NCBI RefSeq assembly: GCF_016545825.1
Contig: NC_052617.1
Span: forward strand, 6,406,600-6,470,599
Reading direction: 5' to 3'
Source of the DNA: Eucalyptus grandis
Taxonomy: Eukaryota; Streptophyta; Magnoliopsida; Myrtales; Myrtaceae
DNA: 64,000 nucleotides
Part shown: positions 36,878 through 48,775 of the stretch, one piece after another
Position numbering within the stretch: position 1 is the first letter of the stretch
How the letters are laid out: the number at the start of each line of letters is the position of its first letter
Position numbers and translations under genes: made by a program
Notes under the pieces: generated by a model
What the model was told of the DNA's origin: nothing
The model's input: only the letters and a program-made list of their open reading frames with translations
The model's database searches: none

Positions 36878-37070
36878 GCGACTCAGCCTACGCAACCCTT
36901 CTAATAAGCCAAGTGATCAATACCGAAGTCTTCTCTCGAAAGGTCTGTCGGGTGGGCTCATGCCAAACAACATATTATTATATTTCCCAGTGCTTTCACC
37001 GAAAGGCTACATCAAATGGAATTGGATTCCCGTGTAAAAAGCGTTCTAGCTTTGTCGAAAGTAAACAAAG
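36878..37070 (-). pseudogene. Second orphan RLP 5' flank
   Basis: Continues the collinearity with 19790-19880 of unit A (AACCCTTCTAAYAAGCCAAG, AGTCTTCTCTC) and is also similar to 63180-63290 at the right edge (CTTTCACCGAA, GGATTCC, GTTCTAGCTTTG). No coding sequence follows. Confidence 0.4.
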
Positions 37071-37740
37071 TTTAGAAAAGGAGGCTAGGACAGAATTTAT
37101 TATCATATTTCCTCTGTCTTCGGAATAATTTTTGACCTCCTAAAATAAGAAAGAAAAACTTTAATTGAAAACCTTGCCATGAATTACCCTTAATCAGATT
37201 GGACCATGTTTCTTGGTATTTTTTTCTTCCTCTTTTCATCAATCCTAAAGTTACGTTCAGGGATGAATTGAAAAGAATAGAAATGAAATCATCCATCAGT
37301 TAAACTAGTAACACATTTTGATGCAATATAATGTGGAAATTAATATTAGATCTTGCAATTTAAGTCAATGTGAAATCATTGAAGACATAAACCGGGGACA
37401 ATAAAGGACGTCAAAAATTTACGTGATTCGATCTAAGTGTTGGTACTTACATCCACGAGCAAAGCAATAACAAATAATCTACTATAATCAGATAATCAGA
37501 ATTACAATTACTCACATGCTCGAGTATTTTTTTACACCTAAATTAAGCTCAAGCACACTGTTTTTTAATAAAATAACTCAATTGGACGAAAATTCACAGC
37601 ACAAAATTCACCGTGGTCAACAATCCTGCGTGCGATCGAGAAAAAGAGTGTCACCGTGCAACCCTTACTTCGCCGTTCGTCTTTTTTGGGAGTTCACTAC
37701 ACGGCTTGAAGGAATTTTGCGCGGCCAAAGATAGGTACTC

Positions 37741-37944
37741 AACCACTGGGGGTTCGCCCCAGTGGCCACCCTTCCAACTTGGAAGGGGGAGGTGAGGGGT
37801 TCAAATCCCCACATTCTCAGGGGGGATGGGGGTAGGGACTCGTCAATTTCGAGAGCGACTCCACGCCTTGCAAGGCGGGCACAAGTCTGCGAGTGAGTGT
37901 AGAGTAGGCGTAGAGTAGGATTTACAAAAAAAAAAAAAAAAAAA
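37741..37944 (+). mobile_element. tRNA-derived SINE, plus strand
   Basis: About 204 bp with an A-box-like CCCCAGTGGCC region, a B box GGTTCAAATCC, a body and a poly(A) tail of about 20 A. It is flanked by a target duplication of about 12 bp, AGATAGGTACTC (left ending at 37740, right ending at 37958; the preceding A residues are ambiguous with the tail). The paralogous site near 20890-20910 has a single, uninterrupted copy. Confidence 0.92.
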
Positions 37945-37958
37945 AAAGATAGGTACTC

Positions 37959-38316
37959 CACCCTACAGGATTTATGCGCGTGCCCCTTTTATTTTTCCTT
38001 TTCTCGTGTGGCTTTTAGACATCCACTGTACGCCTTCTCAAGGAATTAGATACAGCCAATCAACAAAGAAACGAACCTGCGATCAAAGCAAATATACTCA
38101 ATCCTCAATTATCTATATCTAACAAAACCACCCGCCCAACAAAATCCAAACTTGAATCCGATTAATGGGCACACCAAATTTGAACAAATTAAGATCCTCC
38201 AAATGGCTTAGATTTCGTACATGGGCTAAACCGTGAGATATAATGTAATACCTTTTGTTTGCAATCAAAAAAGATATTTTGTTGTTGCTAGTGCAACAAT
38301 ATGCGGTGGCATTTTA
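37959..38316. other. End of unit C, no gene seen
   Basis: Matches 22030-22500 of unit A up to about 38288, where homology stops. No gene is supported. Confidence 0.45.
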
Positions 38317-39244
38317 TCACGTCCCAATCCTCGGGCACACACTCATCTCTTACCTGGTCGATTAATAGCGATGTCCCAGGACGCATCGCTGACCATTTCT
38401 TTTTAATATACGCATGCAGAAGCTGATATAAAATCCCCAGACAATAAAATATTAGGATAGAATAGTAGGACTGAATCTCAAACCTTTAAAAACATCCACT
38501 CTTATATACATTGCAAATCAGTGCACATATACATACAAGGTGAACTATTAAGTCAAATTTAACTTAAGCCAATTGAAAAACAAGGTCTACAAGCAGGAGT
38601 GGAGTTCTACAAACTACGGGTCCCTGTTCTCCTCTTCATCATCCTCCACACTCCAACTAGAGCTTTCAGCAGACTGCACCGGACTTTCGAGATCTTCAAA
38701 ATCCAAGTCTGCTGCAACTAGGGATCTGAAATGGTTATTCAATAACCAATGAGACAACGTCTCAGCAAGTTCTACCCCCTAAGACCCGATCAGTAAACCA
38801 ATACATCTTAGGGCTATCTATGCACGCACAGGTTAGAGGACTTACCTTGACCTCAGATCCCACCTGCAAGTCAGTACAATACACAATAAGCACCCAACAA
38901 TCTCAACAGATTGAAGCATCGATCAAATCGACCTAGTCAATTACATGTCAGCCGGACCAACTCTTGGTCATTTCAATTCAATCAATTCACGACATCAGAT
39001 CAAGGCAATGATCAATTGACTTAGTCGATTACATGTCAAATAGACCATTCTTGGTCATTTCACTCAATACTATCCATTATCTAAAATAACCCATCGGATT
39101 ACCAAGTCAGTATTTTAAACGATTCATTCTTTGAAATGACATTATAAGTCACAAAGTATATTCATCATAACGTCTATTCTACAAAATGACTTATTGAGTC
39201 AACGAGCCGTTATGGCATGTCGTCCATTCTCCAAAATGACCTAT
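38317..39244 (-). repeat. Diverged Tekay-type LTR fragment, cut by gap
   Basis: Begins TCACGTCCCAATCCTCGGGC, clearly related to the LTR start at 6065, and follows its order (GATGTCCCAGGAC, ACGCATGCAGAAGC, TCCCACCTGCAAGTC, GATCAAATCGACCTAGTC). It is much more diverged than the two LTRs of the complete element, and its CACGTG array is not visible before the gap. It represents a related older element in the same orientation. Confidence 0.8.
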
Positions 39245-39344
39245 NNNNNNNNNNNNNNNNNNNNNNNNNNNNNNNNNNNNNNNNNNNNNNNNNNNNNNNN
39301 NNNNNNNNNNNNNNNNNNNNNNNNNNNNNNNNNNNNNNNNNNNN
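39245..39344. other. Assembly gap, 100 N
   Basis: Exactly 100 undetermined bases, the usual placeholder for unknown size. Sequence on both sides may belong to one LTR. Confidence 0.98.
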
Positions 39345-41930
39345 TTGTCGAGCAGCCGACTATCGTCGAGGCATGCGATAGTGGAGGAAGGAGGAGGAAG
39401 GAGGAGGAAGGAAAAGAAAAAAAAGAGGAAGAAAGAAAAAAAGAAAAGAATTTAAAAAATAATTAAAAATTCATTTAAAAATTAAATATTTAAATTAAAT
39501 ATTTTTACTCAATTTAAAAAATAAAATTTAACTTTTCTGGTAATTTAAAAAAAAAAAAATAAAATCTGATAATGAATAGTGGAAAATATTTTCCATTCTA
39601 TTTTCAAGTTTTAAATGCCGAACGTTGAAAAATATAATTATTTTCTTGGATAATGATTTTCTGAAAAATATTTTTCAGAAACGCGATATTTTTTGCAAAA
39701 TGAACGGACCCAAAGAGTGGCATTATTTTCCTTCGACAAAACAAAACAAATTTGCCTAAGCTCGTGCAATCTTAGCCGTTGTCCTAAGACCCTCCTAAAA
39801 GGAATGACGTGGATCCACTCTGGTGTTGATAAAATCCGCCGCAGCACCCCAAACTTTGCTTAGCCCAATCCGGAAAACGAGCATTACATGCACACACGTT
39901 TTGGCCGCTTTATCTACGGCGGAATTAGTTCACATTGTTTCGGCAAAAAGATTTTTTTCCTTGCATTAGGTGGTAACCGGAGAGATCGGGAAATAGTTAT
40001 ATAAATGTCCCCATTAATTCAGTGTTCCCCACGTCTCTACCTTATACATTCACACTAATTATTTTATTTGCATATGACCTTTTCTTTTTAAAAATTAAAA
40101 AAAGATAAAAATAAAAGGGTAGCTGACCAGCACTGATGAGTCTTTAGACATTATCATCAGAGTTGCGCGTTCGCTTCACATTGTTTAAACTAACCCTAGC
40201 TACTACTTTTCAATACCTATTAATCCAAAGGTGTAAGGCTGGTGAATTTATCACCACCCAACCAAGTGCTAGTAGTCAGAGAGTCTCTACTATAGCTAGA
40301 TAACTTTGCACAAGACGCTTAAAAGTTCATTCCTGACGTGAATTAAATTCTATCTTATAGAACTCAGTTGACCCTTTTACAATTTGGACTACGTATTAAG
40401 CTCAACATTCAGCTCTAATCTCATCCAGTGATTGCATGAGGTCATGAAAGAGTAAAACTCCAAATCTCTTGAATTGGAATGGAACATAAAATTGGAAATT
40501 GGAACGGTCATTCAAGATGACAATCATGCCACGATCAGGCTAAATTACAAACTATGACTTGGAAGGTGAATTATTTTTTGGGCATACTTTATGGAACTCC
40601 TTCATCGGTCTAAATTTAAAATTTTTGTTTGAGGAAAGAATTAAAAGTACTTCTCCATATATCTGACACTTGCTAATGAGCATTGCATCTTCAAAAGCGT
40701 AACTTTCCCATGGCAAATAAGCTACCGATACGTTACCTCATCGATTGATAGATATATGCTGTGTCGAGTGGTATTCCATCACCAACATTTTGTGCCCACT
40801 TGCTGTCCCAAAATACACATCTAATGATTCAAACACCTACAATAACGTTTGTCGCTTTTTTGCAATTTACGGCATAGATGTCACATCTATTCCCTACACA
40901 AACAGCCATAGTTTGGTACTTCAATGTACGCATTTATCCATATTAAATTCTAATCCTAATCACAAAATGCCTGAGTCTGACTTCGGTGGTAACAATTGCG
41001 CCATTCATACAAGATGACACACTATATTTTGGCAAAAAAGATAATGGGTGATTTGATTTCTGGTGTAAACGAATCATCCCACATCAAACATCTCGAGGGA
41101 GATTCTAAGATGATAATGACCGTCCGAGGAAATGCTCAATTAGTCGCAACTCCTGCAAGCCTGTACGACTTTGAAAACGCACGTGCTATTATGGAATCAG
41201 GTGAGACTTATTGGCCATTACAACAATGAAAAAACTGGATGATGCGAGAGCAGAGACGCATTTTCCTCACTTCTGTTTGCCCCCGCATTGCTTGGAAAGC
41301 TCTCTTTTCTTCTCGCTACTAGTGAGTTCACTCCACGGACTCCGTAACAACAAGAATAAGGAGTTGGGCTGGCAGACTCGCCCGCACAAGAGCAGCCCAA
41401 ATCGAGTGTAAACATGGATTTTGTCCCCCCAGGCACGAAATATATGCGAGACCCGTTCCCGTATGCCCGTTGCCAAAATAGTTTAGTAGTCGTTCCTGTA
41501 TGCTCGTTCTTGTAGTCACGATTTTAAAACGCCTTATGCCAGCTTGAGATCACACGGGACTCACATACCAGCACGACATCACATTCATGGATAGTTCGGG
41601 GACTAGACCCTTATCTGACGTCCAATACTCATGATAATATTACAAGCTTTTACATGTCAACTCACCGACAATGATCAATTCTTTTTTGTCAAGAGTTCAT
41701 TGATTCCAAGCAAAGTATGAGGCGATGATTCAGACCATAATCATATCATTAGGAGAGATCTCATCGCCTCCAAATCATTTTCTTCCCTTCACACTCGATT
41801 CAGTTTTCAAGCACCAGAAGTAAAAGAAAAGGAGGAAGCGTGCACAAGACCGAGCTTGAGAGGACATCTATTTTGGTTTGGCCCAGCACGTTTGATTGGC
41901 AAGAGGACTTCCATGAGCTAATGATGCCCC
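39345..41930. other. Unassigned sequence after the gap
   Basis: 39380-39450 is a GGAGGAAG/GAAA purine tract reminiscent of the purine tract inside the Tekay LTR, then AT-rich DNA. Short plus-strand frames at 40745-41017 and 40996-41229 show no known domain. No gene is called. Confidence 0.4.
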
Positions 41931-41939
41931 GCAATCGAT

Positions 41940-42540
41940 TGGCACGCAAATTGAAGAAGTCTTTCTGTTGACAAGTAAGGAACACGTTCCTTTGCCAATA
42001 CGAAAAGCCAAGAAACCTTGTCAAGCTTGTAATCAGAATCCTTCAAATCGGCTGACTGCAATAACCTCAATTTCCATGGCGTTTATGTTGTGTTGGTCCC
42101 CACGATGAGTCGCCAATGAGAAGATTTGAGGTGTAGGAATTTAGCTCCGACTTGGTTCAACTACTTTGCTAAGTTACCTACTTTAATTATTATGGTCTGT
42201 TCTTGGTTCCACTGCCATTCATTATAACTTGGTATTAGGTTAACTCTCGAGACATTGGTCTCACCCATCAACAACCATCCAACCTTACATTAATTAATTG
42301 CTGGAATGAGTCTCATCTGAAATAAACGTGTCCGGGGTCAAATCTTGCTCGCCCAAGGAGTGACGGGAGCGGTGAATGAAACCTTTCCCAGCAATGAACA
42401 GAAAATATCAATTTCCTGCTGGGTGTAGCCATCGGATGATGACGATGGTCAGCTTTAGCAGCTCGAGGATTTCAAACCAGTGAAGCCTGTTTCTCCAATT
42501 TGGCAGCTTTGGGACCCTTAGAAGACGGGTTGTGTGCATA
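41940..42540 (-). repeat. Relic related to the foldback arms, probable LTR-PBS piece
   Basis: 41990-42130 resembles one arm of the foldback at 36483-36717 (CTTGTAATCAGAATCCTTC, TGTTGGTCCCCACGATGAG, TCGCCAATGAGA). 42495-42535 resembles its outer end (GGCAGCTTTGGGACCC, TTAGAAGACGGGT). Minus strand TTGGCGACTCATCGTGGGGA resembles a tRNA-Arg-type PBS. Likely a decayed Tat-like LTR with leader; no partner LTR was found. Confidence 0.4.
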
Positions 42541-44036
42541 ACATGGCAGACGGTGAGATCAATTAAGACCAAATTGATTTCATTTTCAGTTGAATATTCT
42601 GTTCTCCGATGAAAATAGCTCGTGGGGTTGGGTCAGATTTGTCGTTCTCTACGAATTCATATTGGTTTTGAACTTCTTTTAAGTGGCTAAGTGCCAATAT
42701 TTGTTGAAAGAATGTTCAAGAAGTGACATTAGATGAGTTAATTGTGGGTATTGTCATCAACTATTCTAAAAACTTAAACTGTTATAATATAGTCTTTTGC
42801 CTACTACTAATGGTGGAAGTTTAATTGGGGAGGCAAATGAGATTTTAATAGATTTGAATTTAGGATTTTCAACTCTAGTTCCGAGTTAAGAATATGTGGG
42901 GATCATTGTCAACTATTCTAAAAGTTTAACCTGTTAGATGAATGCATGGTTTATTATTTAAATATTCTAACGAGATGTTTGTGCGCTAATACATACTATT
43001 GATTAAGCAAATTCAATGGCCATTTCAACCTCAAACTTCCCCATTGCATATACTTGTAATAATTATAGATGGAAAAAAAATTTAATTTCGACAATTAGTT
43101 CATAGGTAATTAATTAAACTCTAACTTGTATCGAGTATTTCAGAAGTCTCCCATCTATCCTTTTACATACTAGTTTGGATATATTATTTAACTGGCCTGT
43201 TAGTTAGGTATATTACGGAAATGTTACTTCTTCTATTTGATGCATAGGCAAAGTTTCATGAAAGCAAACGTGCACGTTTTCAGCATCAGGAGTACCAAAA
43301 GAGGGTCTTGATAAACATCCTTACTATATTTAATAATCTTGATTAGTGTTTGGGAGGCATTTTTATTACCAAAATCCTTATAAAAATGTCATGTCAAATG
43401 TGATTAATGAGGGTTACAGGTAACCGCCACGTACGCTACTTGTAAGCTTTGAAGGCTTTGACTGCTTTGACGCCCATTATTTCCGCACGGGGCGGCAAGT
43501 ATAGTTATATTCAATCGAGGTCGAGGAAGCAAGAGTGAGTCAAAATACGCCTAATCTAATCTTATCACCTTGTCCCCCATCATTGATCTGCCGACAGTAA
43601 CAAGTCTCTCACTATCGATAGATAGAGATGGGCCACCACTCAAGGCTACGCACTTCTTGTTTTCTTTTCTTCTATTTTTTTGGAAGTTTCTGAACTCAAC
43701 TCATCGAAAATAACAAAAATAAGTCTTGAACTCCAATTGCTGCAGAAGAAGGAAAAGTAGAGTTGCAGAAAGTGTGGGGAATGGCCTGGACAAATTTATG
43801 AATGCAACTGGGCTACAGAGAATAGCTGGGCATGCTTATAAGGAGATTACTATAATCTGTACAGTGAGTGCTGTGGTAAGTTCACATCGACGAAATGAAT
43901 AGAGCGGCTAGATTTTTACTGAAACAATTCTTTTGAAGACCTAATCAGAGACAACTGCATGTTTACTTTCGTTGTTATAACCTGAGGGCGTCTTAATGTC
44001 ATTTTTCAGGTGTGAATTTAGAGATTGCCACCAGGG
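42541..44036. other. Unassigned; possible short exon remnant
   Basis: Mostly AT-rich. At 43757-43875 a plus-strand stretch (RKSRVAESVGNGLDKFMNAT, then GLQRIAGHAYKEITI) ends at a good donor GTG/GTAAGT, and a good acceptor TTTTTCAG is at about 44003-44010, giving an intron of about 135 bp. I do not recognise the protein. If real, the copia element inserted into the following exon. Confidence 0.25.
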
Positions 44037-44041
44037 CAATC

Positions 44042-44258
44042 TGTTGGGAATGACTGATCCCCGAAATACCGGATACGACACTAAATCGAATCCCTAAATC
44101 AATGCGGAAGACGAAGCCCGGAAAACACGTATCACCGATCGTAAAGACACCACGGAGTCGAGCGTACCTTTGTTAGCCACGGATTAAACACCGTCGTCAA
44201 TGGAGGAAGAGAATCCGGTCGATGAAGCCTTGAAGGGAAGAAATTGGAAGCCGTATGC
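44042..44258 (-). repeat. Copia 3' LTR, outer piece
   Basis: 217 bp matching 62707-62923 of the other LTR. It is cut at TATGC by the Tat-type insertion. Confidence 0.93.
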
Positions 44259-46197
44259 TGTCGCGACCTACCCTCGGGGGGAGGGAACAGGTTTAGGGAG
44301 TATGCCCAAAGGACGGGCCTAAGGCCCATGATCACGCGCGAGCTCTCCCAAGCCCATACCCCGCGTGACGTTGGGATATTCTTAAGAAATTTTGCATAAA
44401 AGGAGTCGCCACTAGCCTATCAATCGGCTAGAAACCAAGTGAGGCATGGGAGCGTGCCTCACTTCCTACGCAAACCAGAGAATTTAGGTTCGGGGACTTG
44501 ATTACACTAATTAACCAATTAGTGCCCTTTCTCGATACCTAATCTTGTTCATTTTAACAAAATGATTTTTGACAGACAATTTGGATTGATTTTATATTTA
44601 TCCACTAACATGTGAGGTGATCATGCAAGCGCGCAATCATTAAAGTAATAATCATAACTACCAAGATCCTAATTGCAATAAGATTAAACACGTGCAATCA
44701 AACATAATTAAATATGCAAATTAAACATACGACATAATCAATATGTGAGCAAATAAATGTCTAATTACACTAAGAAAGCAAGATATAGCAATTCCTAACT
44801 GAATCCTATCATTTTTGGATTTTCGAAAATTTTAATTTTTTTTAATTTTTTAATTTTTTTTAATTTTTTTAAATTAATAAAAATAATTAATTTTTTAATT
44901 TTTTTAATTTTTTTAATTTTTTTTATTCTTTTTGGATTTTCGAAATTGTTTTAAAAAGATAATTTTTCAATAATTTTTTTGGATTTTCAAAATTGTTTTA
45001 AAGATATATTAAAATTTAAAAATAATATAAAAATAAAAATTTGGACCGGACCGGGTCGGGTCTAGTTCGACCCAACCCGGTTCGGCCCGAGTCGACTCGA
45101 ATCGGGTCCGGTCGGAGACCGGACCCGAGTTCGGTCCGATTGGGAGGTTGGGCCCGAAGCGTGGGCCCAGCCCAAAAAGTCACATTCTCTTCTAAAACAA
45201 ACAGGCCCATAAGCCCACAAGGTCACCCCCTCTTTTAAAATAAATAGGCCCACAAGCCCCAAAAAAAAAAAACATAAGCCCAAAAGCCCAAATTCGCCCA
45301 AACCCTACCCGGGACGATTGGAGGCTCCGGTCCGACCGGCGCGACCTTGGTTCGTGGCTGAAACCCTAGGGTTTCTTCGCACGTCGGTGTCTCGGCGGCG
45401 GACGCGCGGTGGGCGGCGGACGGCGGCAGCAAAGAGGAAGGCGGCAGTTCGGCGACGGTCAGCAAGCAGCTCGTTGGGACGGAGGGCGGCGGCGGTTCGG
45501 ACGGCGACGGGCAGGAGGTCTGATGCGGCGACGACAGAGGTCTGATGTGGCGACGGCGTCGGGCCGCGCCGATGGCGCCTCCTCCTTCCCCGGTTTCTCT
45601 TTCTACGTCTGCTCCTGCTGGATCTAACTCTTCCACGCGGCGCCTCCCGGATCTGGTTTTGGGGACGGCACGGTCAGCGTTGGTCGAACATCAACGGCGG
45701 CGGCTTGGACGGCGTCGGGGACGAGGGCGGCGCTCGAACGCTCCTCGGATGGGCGCGGAGGCAACGAGCAGCTGAAACCGCGGTGTGGCTAGCGAACAGT
45801 CGGTGCGGCGTCCGGCAGGAAAACAAGGGCCGTCGGGGCTCGCTCACCGTGGGTCGTGGGCAAAGCGAGAGGCGGAGCGGGACCGGCGGAGGTGGCGTCG
45901 CGACCTCGAGGGCGCGGCGGTGGTGAGGCCGTGGCTCAGCCGCCGACGTTGGGTTGCGGGCGGTGGGTCGTCGCGGGCGGGCGCAGGAGCGGCGACCGAG
46001 CCGAGGCGGGCGCGACGGTAGCGGCGGATGTCCGGCGCTTCGTCGGCAACGCGCGAAGGATGGGCGTAGGCGGGGAGGACGGCAAGAGGAGGCGTCGCTC
46101 GAGAGAGGGGCTCTTTGAGTCGAGCGGCGGCGAAGTCGGCGTCGGTCGAGCGCCGCTCCCGCCGGCGGCGGTGGCGGCAATGCCGCCGCTTCACCTC

Positions 46198-46231
<34 letters not shown>

Positions 46232-46589
46232 GTTCCCTTGTGCTTGGTCTATGTATTTCTTTTTCTTTTTTGGTCTCCCTCTCCCCCGTTTCTCTGTCTG
46301 GTCTCCCCCCTGCCCCTTTGTGTTGCCGCTGCCTCCTTTTGCAGGTTTCGCGTGCGAAACAAGGTGGAGGAGGACAAAGGCTAACGTGGGCCGGGCCAAG
46401 AGGGAAAAACGGGCTCAGCCCCTTCCATGTTTTTTTCTTTTTTTTTTTTTTTTTGTTTTTGCCTTTTCTTTTTGTTTTCTTTTTTTTTTTTGCTTTGTTT
46501 GTTTTTTTTTTTTTCTTTTTTAGTGGCTAATTCATAATCTGTAGACAATTAAATACTAAACAAAAAATGGGAAAATTTAGGTGTCAGCA
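44259..46589 (-). repeat. 3' LTR of the Tat-type element
   Basis: 2331 bp. Contains oligo-A/T blocks (44810-45040), a GGTCCGACCC-type GC-rich part, a very GC-rich CGGCGG zone (45380-46190), a (CT)n run (46200-46230) and T-rich DNA (46430-46520). The long arginine-, proline- and serine-rich frames on both strands (for example 45674-46399) are compositional and not called. Confidence 0.9.
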
Positions 46590-46603
46590 TTTGCCCCTCT
46601 TTG
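46590..46603 (-). other. Polypurine tract of the Tat-type element
   Basis: Minus strand CAAAGAGGGGCAAA, directly next to the TGCTGACACC start of the LTR. Confidence 0.85.
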
Positions 46604-46736
46604 AATGGGAGCTCGAAGAGGTTCCTTTCAAAGACAAAAGACACCTAAATTATTTTCACGATAAACCCAGTGTGCATAAGCACGTATTAGGTCGATGGAA
46701 AGAAATCATAATTATGGAAGCGCGTCTTGTCAATAA

Positions 46737-47040
46737 GAGGAAGAAAGACTCCGGGCTACAAAGCTCTCCGGGCTACAAAAGCTCTCCGGGCTACAAAGCT
46801 CACCGTGTCATAGGAAGAAAGACTCCGGGCTACAAAGCTCTCCGGGCTACAAAAGCTCTCCGGGCTACAAAGCTCACCGTGTCATAGGAAGAAAGACTCC
46901 GGGCTACAAAGCTCTCCGGGCTACAAAAGCTCTCCGGGCTACAAAGCTCACCGTATCATAGGAAAAAAAGACTCCGGGCTACAAAGCTCTCCGGGCTACA
47001 AAAGCTCTCCGGGCTACAAAAGCTCACCGTGTCATAAGAA
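46737..47040. repeat. Tandem array, about 74-bp units
   Basis: About four units, each made of three CTCCGGGCTACAAAAGCT subrepeats followed by CACCGTGTCATAGGAAGAAA. Units are nearly identical. It lies in the 3' untranslated region of the element by position, since it is close to the PPT. Confidence 0.95.
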
Positions 47041-47084
47041 GAAGGAGAGGAATGAGGTCTCACCATATAACAATGGGTTTTGAC

Positions 47085-48775
47085 CGGGTTGAAAACGCAT
47101 GATTTGAGGAAAACCAATGAACCTTTGTAGATAATATGGTTTAAGGTTGACCATGAACCTTTGAAAAATTGCAGTTTAGAAATAAACTCATGAACGTTTT
47201 AAAAGCGGGGTTTAAGGATGACCCACGAACCGTGTGGTTTAAGGATGACTCACGAACCTTGTGGTTTAAGGATAGACCCACGAACCGTGTGGTTTAGACT
47301 GTAAAAAATGTCTCACCGTGTAAAAACGGGTTTCGATTGAGAGGAAGGTCTCACCGTGTACAAACGGGTTTCGACCGGATGATAGTCTCACCGTGTAAAA
47401 ACGGGTTTCGACCGTGTGGTTTAGGAAAAGCCACCAACCCCGTGATTTAAGGATAAACCCACCAACCTTATGGTTTAAGGATAGACCCACGAACCGTGCG
47501 GTTTAGGAAAAGCCACCAACCCCGTGGTTTAAGGATAAACCCACCAACCGTGTGGTTTAAGGATAGACCCACAAACCGTGTGGTTTAGGAAAGCCACCAA
47601 CCCCGTGGTTTAAGGATAAACCCACCAACCGTGTGGTTTAAGGATAGACCCACGAACCGTGTGGTTTAAGGATAGACCCACGAACCGTGTGGTTTAAGGA
47701 TAGACCCACGAACCGTGTGGTTTAAGGATAGACCCACGAACCGTGTGGTTTAAGGATAGACCCACAAACCGTGTGGTTTAGGAAAAGCCACCAACCCTGT
47801 GGTTTAAGGATAAACCCACCAACCGTGTGGTTTAAGGATAGACCCACAAACCGTGTGGTTTAGGAAAAGCCACAAACCCCGTGGTTTAGGGATAGACCCA
47901 CCAACCGTGTGGTTTAAGGATAGACCCACGAACCGTGTGGTTTAAGGATAGACCCACCAACCGTGTGGTTTAGGAAAGCCACCAACCCTGTGGTTTAAGG
48001 ATAGACCCACGAACCGTGTGGTTTAAGGATAGACCCACGAACCGTGTGGTTTAGGAAAGCCACCAACCCCGTGGTTTAAGGATAAACCCACCAACCATGT
48101 GGTTTAAGGATAGACCCACCAACCGTGTGGTTTAAGGATAGACCCACAAACCGTGTGGTTTAGGAAAAGCCACAAACCCCGTGGTTTAAGGATAGACCCA
48201 CCAACCGGGTGGTTTAAGGATAGACCCACGAACCGTGTGGTTTAGGAAAGCCACCAACCCCGTGGTTTAAGGATAAACCCACCAACCCCGTGGTTTAAGG
48301 ATAGACCCACGAACCGTGTGGTTTAAGGATAGACCCACCAACCGTGTGGTTTAGGAAAAGCCACAAACCCCGTGGTTTAAGGATAGACCCACGAACCGTG
48401 TGGTTTAAGGATAGACCCACGAACCGTGTGGTTTAAGGATAAACCCACCAACCGTGTGGTTTAAGGATAGACCCACCAACCGTGTGGTTTAAGGATAGAC
48501 CCACAAACCGTGTGGTTTAGGAAAAGCCACAAACCCCGTGGTTTAAGGATAGACCCACGAACCGTGTGGTTTAAGGATAGACCCACGAACCGTGTGGTTT
48601 AGGAAAGCCACCAACCCCGTGGTTTAAGGATAAACCCACCAACCCCGTGGTTTAAGGATAGACCCACGAACCGTGTGGTTTAAGGATAAACCCACCAACC
48701 GTGTGAGATGACATGGTTTAAGGCTAACCATGAACCTTTAGAGATGTCATGATTTAAGGCTGACCATGAACCTTT
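47085..48775. repeat. Tandem minisatellite, 28-bp units, about 50 copies
   Basis: The core (about 47208-48706) is built from three variants: a GTGTGGTTTAAGGATAGACC type and a GTGGTTTAAGGATAAACCCA type (both 28 bp), and a shorter GTGTGGTTTAGGAAAAGCCA type (25-26 bp). They alternate in partly repeated higher-order blocks. Both edges fade into degenerate versions (GATTTAAGGCTGACCATGAA type). A third motif, CTCACCGTGTAAAAACGGGT, occurs three times at 47309-47410. Unit length is not a multiple of three, so it is not coding. Confidence 0.95.

Noticed and set aside
37741..37944. Possible tRNA gene because of the B box
   Set aside because: There is no cloverleaf or acceptor stem; poly(A) and target duplications show a SINE.
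39194..39466. Frame running through the N gap
   Set aside because: It spans undetermined bases, so it carries no information.
45235..46530. Frames up to 241 codons in the Tat-type LTRs (also 54736-55938)
   Set aside because: They lie in CGGCGG- and CT-rich LTR DNA, are open on several strands at once and are not conserved in frame between the LTRs.
47085..48775. Regular 28-bp repeats resembling a CRISPR array
   Set aside because: There are no unique spacers; units are head to tail. The context is a plant LTR element.
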